Position numbers and translations under genes: made by a program | From: Prevotella sp. | GTDB taxonomy: Bacteria > Bacteroidota > Bacteroidia > Bacteroidales > Bacteroidaceae | DNA: 64,000 nt | Assembly (NCBI GenBank): GCA_017455845.1 | Contig: JAFSYY010000054.1 | Coordinates: 41,472-105,471 of the forward strand | Reading direction: 5' to 3' | Part shown: positions 34,452-43,145 of the stretch, piece by piece | How the letters are laid out: each line of letters opens with the position of its first letter | How positions within the stretch are numbered: the first letter of the stretch is position 1 | Notes under the pieces: model-generated | Told to the model about the DNA's origin: nothing | The model's database searches: none | What the model saw: the letters and a program-made list of their open reading frames with translations, nothing else

Positions 34452-34964
34452 TTACTTGTTAAAATGGTTTCTGACTAAGTTCAAGGCGTGCGAAAGATGT
34501 TTCCAAACAGCGACGCGGCTGATGCCCTCGGCGGCAGCAATCTCCTCGTAACTGCATCCGTCATTGAAACGCAGGCGGAAGATGCGCTGCTCCTGTGCGG
34601 ACAGATTACTGGCAACAAACTCATCAATGTCTATCAGACGTTCATCCTCAGTGTTGCTGCCAAGAACTTGCTCTGTCGTCAAGTCCTCTTCCATTAGCAG
34701 TCTCACCCCTTCATGTCGGATGCGCTTGAAGCACTGGTTGCGGACACTCGTCAGCAAGTAGTATTCTGCAGTGTCAGGCATCAGCGCAATCTGCCGATGA
34801 AGCAGGCCCGCAAAGATGTCGCTGACCACATCTTTGCTTTCCTGCTCGTCATAGAGAATGGTGCGTGCCACCCTCAGCATCTTGGCGTAGTGCTGCATGA
34901 ACAGCCTTTGGATCATTCCCGAGCCATGCTCGTCTGCCCGTAGCCTTTCTTGTCTTTCCATCAC
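34452..34964 (-). CDS. ECF-type RNA polymerase sigma factor
   Basis: A 170-residue sigma-70 family factor of the extracytoplasmic-function group common in Bacteroidota. Region 2 (QRLFMQHYAKMLRVARTILYDEQESKDVVSDIFAGL, residues about 18-53; the DVV-DIF pattern is the -10 contact helix) and region 4 with its helix-turn-helix (IFRLRFNDGCSYEEIAAAEGIS, near residue 128, then VAVWKHLSHAL) are both complete. It is followed 5 bp later by the FecR-like gene and then the TonB receptor: a cell-surface signalling cassette. The target promoters are likely its own operon. Confidence 0.93.
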   Translation of the reverse strand: MMERQERLRADEHGSGMIQRLFMQHYAKMLRVARTILYDEQESKDVVSDIFAGLLHRQIALMPDTAEYYLLTSVRNQCFKRIRHEGVRLLMEEDLTTEQVLGSNTEDERLIDIDEFVASNLSAQEQRIFRLRFNDGCSYEEIAAAEGISRVAVWKHLSHALNLVRNHFNK

Positions 34965-35066
34965 GTCTTTTATTGTAATACCCTTCAGACGTAGAAAATG
35001 CTAACCTCAATACTTTTTTTGCAAAAAAAGATAACCTCAAGACCATACTATTTACATAATAGGGTA

Positions 35067-35106
35067 TAAAAAAATACTTTTGTTGACCTCTTGATCAACA
35101 AAAGTA
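35067..35106 (-). terminator. Terminator after folD
   Basis: TACTTTTGTTGA and TCAACAAAAGTA form a perfect 12-bp stem with an 8-nt loop, followed on the minus strand by TTTTTTTATA. The same palindrome carries TACTTTTG on both strands, a -7-like match that I take to be incidental. Confidence 0.8.
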
Positions 35107-35128
35107 CACAATTACACACAATTTTGAG

Positions 35129-36007
35129 TTATTTCCCGTTTCTTGTCTGTGCGGCAAGCAGGGTGTTCTTCATCAGCGAGCAGATGGTCATGGGCCCTAC
35201 TCCACCCGGTACGGGTGTAATGAAAGAGCACTTGGGGGCCACCTCATCGAACTTCACATCACCGCAGAGACGATAGCCGCTCTTGCGCGAGGCATCGGGC
35301 ACACGGGTAGTGCCTACGTCGATGATAACGGCCCCCTCCTTCACCATGTCGGCCGTGACGAACTCCGGTCTGCCGATGGCAGCAATGATGATGTCGGCGG
35401 CACGGCACTCGTCTTTCAAGGTCTTGGAGCGCGAATGGCATACGGTGACGGTGGCATCGCCATACTGCTTTTGCATCATGAGTTGGGCCATAGGCTTACC
35501 CACGATATTCGAGCGACCAAGAATAACGCATTTTTTTCCGCTTGTCTCTATGCCGTAGCGCTGCAGCAGGGTGATAATGCCCAGAGGTGTGGCTGAGATA
35601 AAGCATGGCAGGCCGATGGCCATACGTCCCACGTTGATGGGATGGAAGCCGTCGACATCCTTGCGATAGTCGATTGCCTCGATGATTTTCTGTTCGTCGA
35701 TATGCTTGGGCAGAGGCAGTTGCACGATGAAGCCGTCGATGCTGTCATCACGATTCAATTGCGCCACACAGTGAAGGAGTTCTTCCTCCGTGACATTGTC
35801 CTCATAACGTATGAGGGTGGACTTGAAGCCGCAGGCCTCGCACGCGAGTACCTTATTCTTTACATAGGTCTCCGAGCCTCCGTCGTGCCCCACGAGCACT
35901 GCTGCCAGATGGGGCTGCCTGCCGCCGCCCGCTACTATTCTCTTTACTTCTTCGGCAATCTCGGCCTTGATAGCCGCTGCCGTTGCTTTTCCGTCAATGA
36001 GTTGCAT
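35129..36007 (-). CDS. folD: Methylenetetrahydrofolate dehydrogenase / cyclohydrolase
   Basis: Bifunctional one-carbon enzyme interconverting 5,10-methylene-, methenyl- and 10-formyl-tetrahydrofolate in the cytoplasm. The 292 residues contain [14 protein letters not shown] (catalytic Tyr-xxx-Lys, near residue 50), [13 protein letters not shown] (near residue 92), [17 protein letters not shown] (NADP-binding Rossmann loop, near residue 157) and [16 protein letters not shown] (near residue 265). It starts 3 bp after the ffh stop and is likely translated from the same message. Terminator follows. Confidence 0.96.
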   Translation of the reverse strand: MQLIDGKATAAAIKAEIAEEVKRIVAGGGRQPHLAAVLVGHDGGSETYVKNKVLACEACGFKSTLIRYEDNVTEEELLHCVAQLNRDDSIDGFIVQLPLPKHIDEQKIIEAIDYRKDVDGFHPINVGRMAIGLPCFISATPLGIITLLQRYGIETSGKKCVILGRSNIVGKPMAQLMMQKQYGDATVTVCHSRSKTLKDECRAADIIIAAIGRPEFVTADMVKEGAVIIDVGTTRVPDASRKSGYRLCGDVKFDEVAPKCSFITPVPGGVGPMTICSLMKNTLLAAQTRNGK

Positions 36008-36010
36008 ATT

Positions 36011-37351
36011 CTATTTCTTCATTTTTTTCATCTGGGCTGCCATCTGTGCCATTCGTCCACGATCCATGCCGCTCACCATTTTCATCATCTTCTTTGTCTG
36101 GTCAAACTGTTTCATCAGACGGTTGACATCCTCAATCTTGGTGCCGGAGCCCTTGGCAATACGCAAGCGACGGCTCTGATTGATGATGTCGGGGTTCTGT
36201 CGTTCCTTGGGTGTCATAGACTGAATAATGGCCTCTATCGACTTGAAGGCGTTATCGTCGATGTCGACATCCTTCAGTGCCTTGCCCATCCCCGGAATCA
36301 TGCCTGCCAGTTCCTTGATATTACCCATCTTCTTGATTTGCTGGATCTGGCCCATGAAGTCTTAAAAGTCGAACTTGTTCTTTCGAATTTTCTTCTCCAG
36401 TTCACGAGCCTGTTTCTCATCAAACTGCTGCTGGGCACGCTCCACGAGTGACACCACGTCGCCCATGCCAAGGATGCGGTCGGCCATGCGTGCAGGGTGG
36501 AACACATCAATGGCTTCCATTTTCTCGCCCGTACCCACAAACTTAATAGGCTTGGTAACCACGGTGCGTATAGAGAGGGCAGCACCGCCACGGGTGTCGC
36601 CGTCGAGTTTGGTGAGCACGACGCCGTCGAAGTCAAGGCGGTCGTTGAACTCCTTGGCGGTGTTCACGGCATCCTGACCCGTCATTGAGTCGACGACGAA
36701 GAGTGTCTCGTCGGGATTGACAGCCTGCTTCAGGCGCGAGATCTCATCCATCATCTCCTCATCAACAGCCAGGCGTCCGGCAGTATCGATGATGACCACG
36801 GTGTAAGACTCCTGTTTGGCCTTGCGGATGGCGTTCTCTGCAATCTCCACAACATTTTTGTTGCCATCCTCGGAGTAGACATCCACACCAACGGTCTGAC
36901 CTACCACCTTCAACTGTTCGATGGCGGCAGGACGGTAGACGTCGCAGGCCACCAGCAACGGCTTCTTGTGATGATGTGTCTTCAGCATGTTGGCCAGTTT
37001 GCCGCTGAACGTAGTCTTACCAGAGCCTTGCAGACCCGACATCAGTATGATGGCGGGGCGGTTTTCCAATTTCAGTTCCACGGCCTTGCCGCCCATCAGT
37101 TCCGTCAGTTCATCGTGCACAATCTTCACCATCAACTGGCTCGGTTTAATGGCCGTGAGTACGTTCATGCCCATAGCCTTCTGCTTCACGGAATCCGTAA
37201 ACTGCTTGGCCACCTTGTAGTTCACATCGGCATCGAGCAGAGCCCGACGCACGTCTTTCAATGTCTCAGCAACATTAATCTCGGTGATTTTGCCTTCACC
37301 TTTGAGTATCTTGAACGACCGTTCAAGTCTTTCTGATAAATTCTCAAACAT
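36011..37351 (-). pseudogene. ffh: Signal recognition particle protein Ffh, split by an in-frame TAA
   Basis: SRP GTPase that delivers nascent membrane proteins to the membrane. The first 329 codons (36362-37351) encode the complete NG GTPase: N domain, then G1 GLQGSGKTTF (near residue 105), DVYRPAAIEQL, DTAGRL (near residue 190), TKLDGDTRGGAAL (near residue 246) and GTGEK. They end KIRKNKFDF-TAA. The next two codons continue in the same frame (DF) into MGQIQQIKKMGNIKEL..., the 114-codon M domain (36011-36355) with its 4.5S RNA-binding SGSRRLRIAKGSG-type motif. Together they make 446 codons, the normal length. One base change would restore the gene. The ATG of the M part lies 6 nt after the stop, so separate translation is conceivable. 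Promoter -7 box at 37397-37404; folD follows. Confidence 0.9.
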
Positions 37352-37396
37352 CTTGGTAATTTACGATTTACACATTTTCGATTTACGATTTGGATG

Positions 37397-37404
37397 CAAA
37401 GGTA
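37397..37404 (-). promoter_or_regulatory. -7 box of the ffh-folD unit
   Basis: TACCTTTG on the minus strand, followed by CATCC. The position expected for -33 is occupied by ATTCATA repeats. Confidence 0.6.
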
Positions 37405-37410
37405 CGAAAA

Positions 37411-37504
37411 AGTTCATAGTTCATAATTCATAATTCATAGTTTTTATGCAAAAAGTTGTTAATTCGCAATAATTATGAATTATGAATTGTGAATTATGAA
37501 TTAT
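37411..37504. repeat. Pair of inverted ATTCATA microrepeat tracts
   Basis: AGTTCATAATTCATAATTCA (37411-37436 region) faces its complement ATGAATTATGAATTGTGAAT (37469-37500 region), so the gap between ffh and the Sel1 gene could fold into a long AT-rich hairpin. Confidence 0.7.
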
Positions 37505-37510
37505 CCATAA

Positions 37511-37972
37511 TTACTTGCCTAAGATAGTGAGGATGCGGGCGGCCTCCTCGCCGTCGGCCTTGGTCTTACGCAGATCCTTGAGAATATCGTCGCCGTGCTT
37601 TTCATTGTTGACGGCGCGTTTCAGCCATTTTCTGGCCTCATCCTCATTGGCGGCCACGCCTTTGCCTTTCAGATAGCAGCGCCCCAAGTGATACATAGCC
37701 TTGGCATACTCCTGCTTGGCTGACTTCTGATAGAACTCGAAGGCCTTCTTGTTGTCCTCCTTCACGCCATAGCCTTTGTCGTAGCAGCGCCCCAAACGGT
37801 ATTGCGCCTTCTTATGGCCTTTGTCGGCAGCGGCCTGCAGTTTAGGCACGGCCTTGTCATACTGTTCGGCATCATAGAGTTTTTTGCCTTCCTCATAGAG
37901 TTTGTCTGCGCTCTGTGCGCTCATTGTCATGCTGAAAAGCATTAAAAATGATAATAGAAATAATCTTGTCAT
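37511..37972 (-). CDS. Sel1-repeat secreted protein
   Basis: A 153-residue protein with a signal peptide (MTRLFLLSFLMLFSMTMSAQ) and three to four Sel1/TPR-type repeats: AVPKLQAAADKGHKKAQYRL, GCYDKGYGVKEDNKKAFEFY and CYLKGKGVAANEDEARKWL. Such repeats form alpha-solenoids for protein binding. Last gene of the minus-strand run from DUF4375. The partner is unknown. Confidence 0.82.
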   Translation of the reverse strand: MTRLFLLSFLMLFSMTMSAQSADKLYEEGKKLYDAEQYDKAVPKLQAAADKGHKKAQYRLGRCYDKGYGVKEDNKKAFEFYQKSAKQEYAKAMYHLGRCYLKGKGVAANEDEARKWLKRAVNNEKHGDDILKDLRKTKADGEEAARILTILGK

Positions 37973-37981
37973 ACTCTAATA

Positions 37982-39502
37982 TTATTTATCTCTTAACTCA
38001 AGTATCGCTTCTCCCGTGCAGGCGTTGGGCTGCTGAATATGCAGCATCTGGCAGACGGTGGGGGCAATGTCGGTGATATGCACCTCGCGACTGGTCTCGC
38101 CATGCTGCACGTGCCAGCCGTAGAAGAGCAAGGGGATATGGGCATCGTAGGGGTTCCACGAGCCGTGGGTGGTGCCCACGGGCGATGACCACTGACCAAA
38201 CATGTAGTAGTTGGGCTCGGTAATAATGAGGATGTCACCCGAACGGCGCGGATGGTAGCCCATGGCGGCCATGTTTAGCAGTCGCTCCGGCAGACTCGAC
38301 GTGCGCAGATATTTGTAATCTACGGCAAAGACGACGTGAGGTGCCTGACTGAAGAAGTCCACCAGACAACCCTTGACGGCATCCACGTCGAGGTCTTGGT
38401 CGATGATAGCCTGATGATTGAGATAGACGCGGAAGTCCAGGATATCGTTGATAACGGGCTTGCTGTTGCCCAGCATCTCTGTCACGTAGGCCTCACCCTG
38501 CTTGATGAGGTCGGCATAGAGCCATTTGCCGCCGCCCAGTCTATGGTCTTGCATATATTTCCAGTTATGGGCAGCACCATGGTCGGCCGTGAGGAAGAGC
38601 AGGTAGTTGCCGTGTCCCACCTGTTCGTCGAGTGCTGCCAGCAACCGCTTCAGGTCTTCGTCGAGCCCCATATAGGCACCGTCGGTATGCTCGCCACGTG
38701 TGGACCATTTGTGGCCGATGGCATCGGTCTGCGAATAACTGACGCAGAGCATGTCGGTGGCCTCGCCTCGTCCCAGGTTCTCGCCCTTCATGGCCGCGAT
38801 GGCCATGTCGGTGGTCAGGTGTCCGCAGATCGGATAGAGGGCAACGTCAGAGCCCACCTTCTTCAGTTCCTTGTTTTTCGCCATCTGCGCGTTCACCTCT
38901 TTGGCATAGTCGGGCAGTTCCTGCATATAGTAGGTACTAGTGACGAAGCACCCCCGCTTATTATCCAGCCAATAGGCGGCATTGGCACTGCGTCCAGCGG
39001 GCAGGATGGCGGCACGATCCTTGAAACTCACGCCAATGACCTTTGAGCGGAAATCGGTATGCAGGCGCAATTGGTCGCCAATGGTGGTGGCCAGCAGCCG
39101 GTGTGGCGACGACTGTCCTTTCTGGGTGTCGGAGCCAACGGTCTGCACGGTGGTGTCGTTGACACATCCCACCGCACGCCCGTCCAAATAGAAGTTGTTG
39201 CCACAGATGCCGTGGAAGGCTGGCGTGGTGCCGGTATATGCCGACGTATGACCGATAGAGGTCACGGTAGGCACATAGTTGATGAGGCAGTTGTTACATG
39301 AGTAGCCCTCGTCCAAGAGGCGCTTCATGCCACTCTCGTCCCATTTGTCGTAGTAACGCCACAGGTAGTCCCAGCGCATCTGGTCAACGACGATGCCCAC
39401 TACCAGTTTCGGCCTTTCCTGCGCTCCTGCGGAACTAAAGAATAAAGAAAAAATAATAAATAATAAACCTCTCGGTATTATCGACACTGATATTCTCTTC
39501 AT
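37982..39502 (-). CDS. PafA-type alkaline phosphatase / phosphodiesterase-superfamily protein
   Basis: A 506-residue periplasmic enzyme of the alkaline-phosphatase superfamily. The N-terminus has a signal peptide ending SSAGAQ. VVGIVVDQMRWDYLWRY (first metal Asp, near residue 42), NYVPTVTSIGHTSAYTG (nucleophile Thr, near residue 81), LTADHGAAHN (metal Asp-His pair, near residue 311) and THGSWNPYDAHIP (metal His, near residue 462) are visible. This fits Bacteroidota PafA, a phosphate-insensitive, calcium-activated phosphatase that supplies phosphate from phosphomonoesters. It sits next to a histidine acid phosphatase gene, so the pair may work together on organic phosphates, which is inference. 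Confidence 0.88.
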   Translation of the reverse strand: MKRISVSIIPRGLLFIIFSLFFSSAGAQERPKLVVGIVVDQMRWDYLWRYYDKWDESGMKRLLDEGYSCNNCLINYVPTVTSIGHTSAYTGTTPAFHGICGNNFYLDGRAVGCVNDTTVQTVGSDTQKGQSSPHRLLATTIGDQLRLHTDFRSKVIGVSFKDRAAILPAGRSANAAYWLDNKRGCFVTSTYYMQELPDYAKEVNAQMAKNKELKKVGSDVALYPICGHLTTDMAIAAMKGENLGRGEATDMLCVSYSQTDAIGHKWSTRGEHTDGAYMGLDEDLKRLLAALDEQVGHGNYLLFLTADHGAAHNWKYMQDHRLGGGKWLYADLIKQGEAYVTEMLGNSKPVINDILDFRVYLNHQAIIDQDLDVDAVKGCLVDFFSQAPHVVFAVDYKYLRTSSLPERLLNMAAMGYHPRRSGDILIITEPNYYMFGQWSSPVGTTHGSWNPYDAHIPLLFYGWHVQHGETSREVHITDIAPTVCQMLHIQQPNACTGEAILELRDK

Positions 39503-39549
39503 TTCTTCATTAAAATGTTATTCGTTTTTATTATTTAGGGCGAAGCCCG

Positions 39550-40836
39550 CTATTCAGCAAATCTCTCAAGTTTCTCTGACCAGTAGGCACGCAGGTCGTC
39601 CCACTTATAATAATAAGGTGTGGCAGTAGCGGCGACGGGCAGCGTGGCCTCACGCTCGTTGAGCAAGGCCTTCACCAGTATGTCACCCTCGCCGCTGACG
39701 GGTTTGTAGAATATCAATTGGATGTTGCAGGCCATGGGGAAAATCTTGTAGTTCTGCCAGTGCATGTGCAATTCATCGAAGTTGTCCACGCTGATGCCGC
39801 AGGAGTCGAGTTCCATGAGGCAGGCCAACGGCATGACGCACACCTCATGGCCGAAGCGCATGGTGGCCTGTGTTTTTCCCAAGGCGACGCAGGTGTCGGC
39901 TGTCTCGATGATGTTCTTCAGCAGGTTATACTGGCTGAAGGCCATCACATTGCCCGTCTGCGGTGCGTTGGCATAGCGCACATACCAGCCCGCATTGGAG
40001 ATGCGCCACTGGTCGAAGATTTCGTCGTTGGTGAAAAGGTGCAGCATATCAGGGCCGTCATCATGGCTCTGCATGTTGATGACCACCTCAAACAGATGAC
40101 GCATCAACGATCCCTGGTTAATGCTGTCGGCCGCCCACTGCTGGTCGTTGAACAGCACCTTCATAAGCCGCTCCGGGTGGGTGTTGCGTTCAGCGAACTG
40201 GTGCTGCAAGCCACGGTCGCGCTTGTCGCCCTGTTCTTTCACCTTGCCTTCCCATGGCTGGTTAAGATAGTATTGAAGACTTTCACTCACGTCGTTGTGG
40301 ATGCGTGCCGTGGGGTTGGCAGCCATGAGTTCCTCACACTCGGCTACCATCGACAGGATGCAGCGGTTCACCGTGGTGCTGCGGGCATCGACGGGCAGGC
40401 CCTTTGTCAGGAAGATCTCCGGGAAATGCTCTGTGATACGCCGCCCTATGCCGTGGTGCTGGCGTTCACCCACGGTGGTCAGGTCACCCAGCCGCTTGTA
40501 GGTGGTCTTGTTGAACTGCTCCAGCAGGCGCAGCGTCTCCTGTCCCTCGCGTGTCAGTTTGTCCTGCTGGCGGGCCTTGCGCAGCGGCCGCAACACACGT
40601 TCGTAGTCATCCTTGCCAATGAGCCACCGTGAACCGTGACGGCCATAGTGGGTGAAGTAGAAGGGCACATAGCCCTCAGGAGCCGACGTATAGTGGAAGT
40701 CGGGCAACTGACGGTCGTAATCCACGTAGTTGGACCCCGCGAGCCAGGGGTTGGCCTTGATGTCATCGCGTGCAGTCTGTGCCGTCACGGTGAGTGCCGT
40801 TGCCAGCATGAACATTGTCAATAGTTTTCTCATCAT
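39550..40836 (-). CDS. Secreted histidine-type phosphatase
   Basis: About 428 residues, with the start placed at MMRKLLTMFMLATALTVTAQ, a clear signal peptide; the longer frame adds 14 residues without a signal. The phosphohistidine motif RHGSRW (near residue 48) and a C-terminal FGHEVCVMPLACLMELD region, in place of the common HD motif, put it in the histidine acid phosphatase / MINPP-like branch. Gut Bacteroides relatives degrade inositol phosphates such as phytate; whether this one does is inference. A TATAATAATAAGGTG motif is in frame near the C-terminus. Confidence 0.8.
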   Translation of the reverse strand: MMRKLLTMFMLATALTVTAQTARDDIKANPWLAGSNYVDYDRQLPDFHYTSAPEGYVPFYFTHYGRHGSRWLIGKDDYERVLRPLRKARQQDKLTREGQETLRLLEQFNKTTYKRLGDLTTVGERQHHGIGRRITEHFPEIFLTKGLPVDARSTTVNRCILSMVAECEELMAANPTARIHNDVSESLQYYLNQPWEGKVKEQGDKRDRGLQHQFAERNTHPERLMKVLFNDQQWAADSINQGSLMRHLFEVVINMQSHDDGPDMLHLFTNDEIFDQWRISNAGWYVRYANAPQTGNVMAFSQYNLLKNIIETADTCVALGKTQATMRFGHEVCVMPLACLMELDSCGISVDNFDELHMHWQNYKIFPMACNIQLIFYKPVSGEGDILVKALLNEREATLPVAATATPYYYKWDDLRAYWSEKLERFAE

Positions 40837-40878
40837 ATTTTTCGATTTTATATTTTCAAGACACTTGAACATTTTCAT

Positions 40879-42405
40879 TTACAGTTTAACTGTTTTCTTG
40901 ACCGCTCGGCTTTCGTTTTGCAGGCGATCGAGGGTTGTGATAACGTAAGTATATTTCTTGCTGCCGTCCTTATATGGCATTTTATAGAACGTCTGTGTGG
41001 TGATAGCCACAATCTTCGAGGGGTCATCTATATTTATTTTCTCACCCTTCTTAAACCTGTAGACCACATACTGCACGGGCACGTCATACCATTTCTTTCC
41101 TTTTGGTGTACTCCAGAACAGGATATAGCCGTCGCTGGCCCAGAAAGCCTTTACCTTGCGCGGCTTTCTGGGCGTTTTTTTGTCGATGAAAGGCATCAGG
41201 GGCTGTAAGGCGGGAAAGCGCCAGTAGTTGTTGCGTAGCATGGAGCCGTAGTTGCCGGTATTGTCGACGGCGGCCTTGGCATACCAGAGCACAGTGCCCT
41301 GCACATGATTCATCTGCTGATGCAGGCGATGCTTGGCGGGCTGCTGGTTCTGACGGGGATTCTGCGGGTCCACATTCTTCACTGTGCGCTCTATATCCTC
41401 GCCAATGAATAGAGGCCTGCTTCCGGCATGTTGGTTCCACCAGCGAATGAGCGTGTCGTAGTCGGCTGCACGGTTGCCTATCTCCCAGTAAATCTGAGGT
41501 ACGCAGTAGTCCAGCCAGCCGTTGTTAATCCACAATAGTACATCGGCATAAAGATCATCGTAGTTCTGCAGTCCGCTGGTATTACTGCCGATGGCCGCAC
41601 TGCGTTTGTTGCGGTAGATGCCAAAAGGCGATATGCCCACCTTGACCCAGGGTTTCTCCTTATGCACGGTCTCGTAGAACTGCTTGATGAAGAGGTTCAC
41701 ATTATAGCGCCGCCAGTCGCCACGGTCCTTGATGCCATTGGAATACAGCCGATACTGCTGGTCATCGGGTATGGTCTGTCCGGCGACAGGGTAAGGATAG
41801 AAATAGTCATCCATGTGGATGCCGTCGATATCATAGCGCGAGACAATATCCTTTGCCACGTTGCAGATATAGTCGCGATTCTCAGGAATGCCCGGATTGA
41901 GAATCATCATCTCATCATAGTCGAAGCAACGCTCAGGATGCTGTATGGCCACATGGTTGACAGCCAGGGCATTGGTGGTCTTGGTCTTGGCCCGATATGG
42001 GTTTATCCAAGCATGCAACTCCATGCCACGCTGATGACACTGCACAACCATCCATTGTAAGGGATCCCAGTAGGGCGACGGTGCCCTACCCTGCTGTCCG
42101 GTGAGGAATCGGCTCCAAGGCTCAATGCTGCTGGCATAGAGGGCATCGCACTCAGGTCGAACCTGAAAGATGATGGCGTTGACACCATCCTTCTGCAACT
42201 CGTCGAGTTGATAAATCAGTGTCTGCTGCATCTGCTGGGTAGACATGCCCAGAAACTGACCATTGACGCATTGTATCCATGCGCCACGAAATTCGCGTTT
42301 TGGCTGCGCCCCTGCGGGGCTGGTGAATAGTGAAAAGAGAATAGTGAATAGTATCACACCCACTGCCGTTGCATCCTTGATGCTTCGTAAAGTCCTATTC
42401 TGCAT
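40879..42405 (-). CDS. GH10-like (DUF187) glycoside hydrolase
   Basis: About 508 residues starting at MQNRTLRSIK, chosen because the longer frame runs back into the preceding gene. After a signal peptide the catalytic (beta/alpha)8 domain follows with the DUF187/GHL10 pattern: REFRGAWIQCVNGQF (near residue 38), GVNAIIFQVRPECDALY (near residue 75), GMELHAWINPYR (near residue 126) and DIDGIHMDDYFYPYP (probable catalytic acid region, near residue 190). A C-terminal fibronectin-like segment (near residue 420) ends the protein. The signal-peptide core (ILFTILFSLFTSPAGAQ) is written by an ACTATTCAC-type repeat. Such enzymes often act on polysaccharide or peptidoglycan-linked sugars. Confidence 0.84.
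   Translation of the reverse strand: MQNRTLRSIKDATAVGVILFTILFSLFTSPAGAQPKREFRGAWIQCVNGQFLGMSTQQMQQTLIYQLDELQKDGVNAIIFQVRPECDALYASSIEPWSRFLTGQQGRAPSPYWDPLQWMVVQCHQRGMELHAWINPYRAKTKTTNALAVNHVAIQHPERCFDYDEMMILNPGIPENRDYICNVAKDIVSRYDIDGIHMDDYFYPYPVAGQTIPDDQQYRLYSNGIKDRGDWRRYNVNLFIKQFYETVHKEKPWVKVGISPFGIYRNKRSAAIGSNTSGLQNYDDLYADVLLWINNGWLDYCVPQIYWEIGNRAADYDTLIRWWNQHAGSRPLFIGEDIERTVKNVDPQNPRQNQQPAKHRLHQQMNHVQGTVLWYAKAAVDNTGNYGSMLRNNYWRFPALQPLMPFIDKKTPRKPRKVKAFWASDGYILFWSTPKGKKWYDVPVQYVVYRFKKGEKINIDDPSKIVAITTQTFYKMPYKDGSKKYTYVITTLDRLQNESRAVKKTVKL
42303..42353 (-). repeat. ACTATTCAC microrepeat forming the signal-peptide core
   Basis: ACTATTCACTATTCTCTT-type units plus AGCCCCGCAGGGGCGCAG (minus strand) encode the hydrophobic core and the cleavage region of the GH10-like protein. 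Confidence 0.7.
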
Positions 42406-42430
42406 AGAAAGATTCGTATAATTCGTTAAA

Positions 42431-43063
42431 CTATTGGTCGTTTTTAAGGAAATCATAGATCTTCGTCGTCCAGTCAGCCCCGTTCTCAGGACAATAAGTG
42501 CGCATCCCCATCTGACTGGCCGCAGCCACATTGCGAGGACCGTCATCAACAAACAGGCACTCTAATGGCGACACGTGTTCATTCATCAGCAAACGGTGGA
42601 ATATCTCTTGCGAGGGTTTCATCACCTTCATCTCATAACTCAGGTACATCGCATCGAAATAATAGTCCACGCTATGCCCACGGCCGTCGAAAGCATCAGA
42701 CATCACCCACTCCATCATATAGGGATTGGTGTTCGACAGAAGGATAAGCCGGTAGCCCTCTTGACGCAAACGGATCAGCGCGTCCAGGTTACGTCCAGGC
42801 ACTTCCTTGGCATAACCCTGCCAGGCAAAGGCACACTCCTCATGGGTGGCATTACGTCCCGTCAGTTTATTCAACTCCAAGCGGAAGGTCTCTGCATCTA
42901 TCTTGCCGCCTTCCAAATCGCCGAAGATGCCTTCCTGCGTATAAGCATTCAGGCGTTGTTCGGCATCCTTCAGTCCCAATGCCTCGAAGCGGCGCACCGA
43001 TTGCGACTGATCCAGCGTGATAACCACGCCTCCAAGATCAAATATTATATTCCTTATCATCAT
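42431..43063 (-). CDS. HAD-superfamily phosphatase, YihX-like
   Basis: A 210-residue class IA HAD hydrolase. Motif I IIFDLGGVV (nucleophile Asp near residue 9, Gly in place of the second Asp as in YihX-type sugar phosphatases), motif II ILLSNTNPYM (near residue 111), the conserved Lys in MKVMKPSQEIF (near residue 150) and motif IV FVDDGPRNV (near residue 171) are all visible. Length fits sugar-phosphate or nucleotide phosphatases; the substrate cannot be told. Lies between metH and the GH10-like gene on the same strand. Confidence 0.88.
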   Translation of the reverse strand: MMIRNIIFDLGGVVITLDQSQSVRRFEALGLKDAEQRLNAYTQEGIFGDLEGGKIDAETFRLELNKLTGRNATHEECAFAWQGYAKEVPGRNLDALIRLRQEGYRLILLSNTNPYMMEWVMSDAFDGRGHSVDYYFDAMYLSYEMKVMKPSQEIFHRLLMNEHVSPLECLFVDDGPRNVAAASQMGMRTYCPENGADWTTKIYDFLKNDQ

Positions 43064-43083
43064 TGCGGAAGCAAATTATTCAC

Positions 43084-43145
43084 TATTCACTTTTCACTAT
43101 TCACTAGCGAAGCGCCTTCACTTCTCACTAGCGAAGCGCCCCTCC
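43084..43145 (-). repeat. TCACTAGCGAAGCGCC repeat at the metH 3' end
   Basis: The 16-mer occurs at 43101-43116 and 43125-43140, next to CACTATTCAC units. It encodes the last residues and stop of MetH. Confidence 0.8.

Noticed and set aside
35075-35106. Divergent promoters from the two TACTTTTG boxes in the palindrome after folD.
   Set aside because: The palindrome followed by a T tract is better explained as the folD terminator; no -33 elements are at the right distance.
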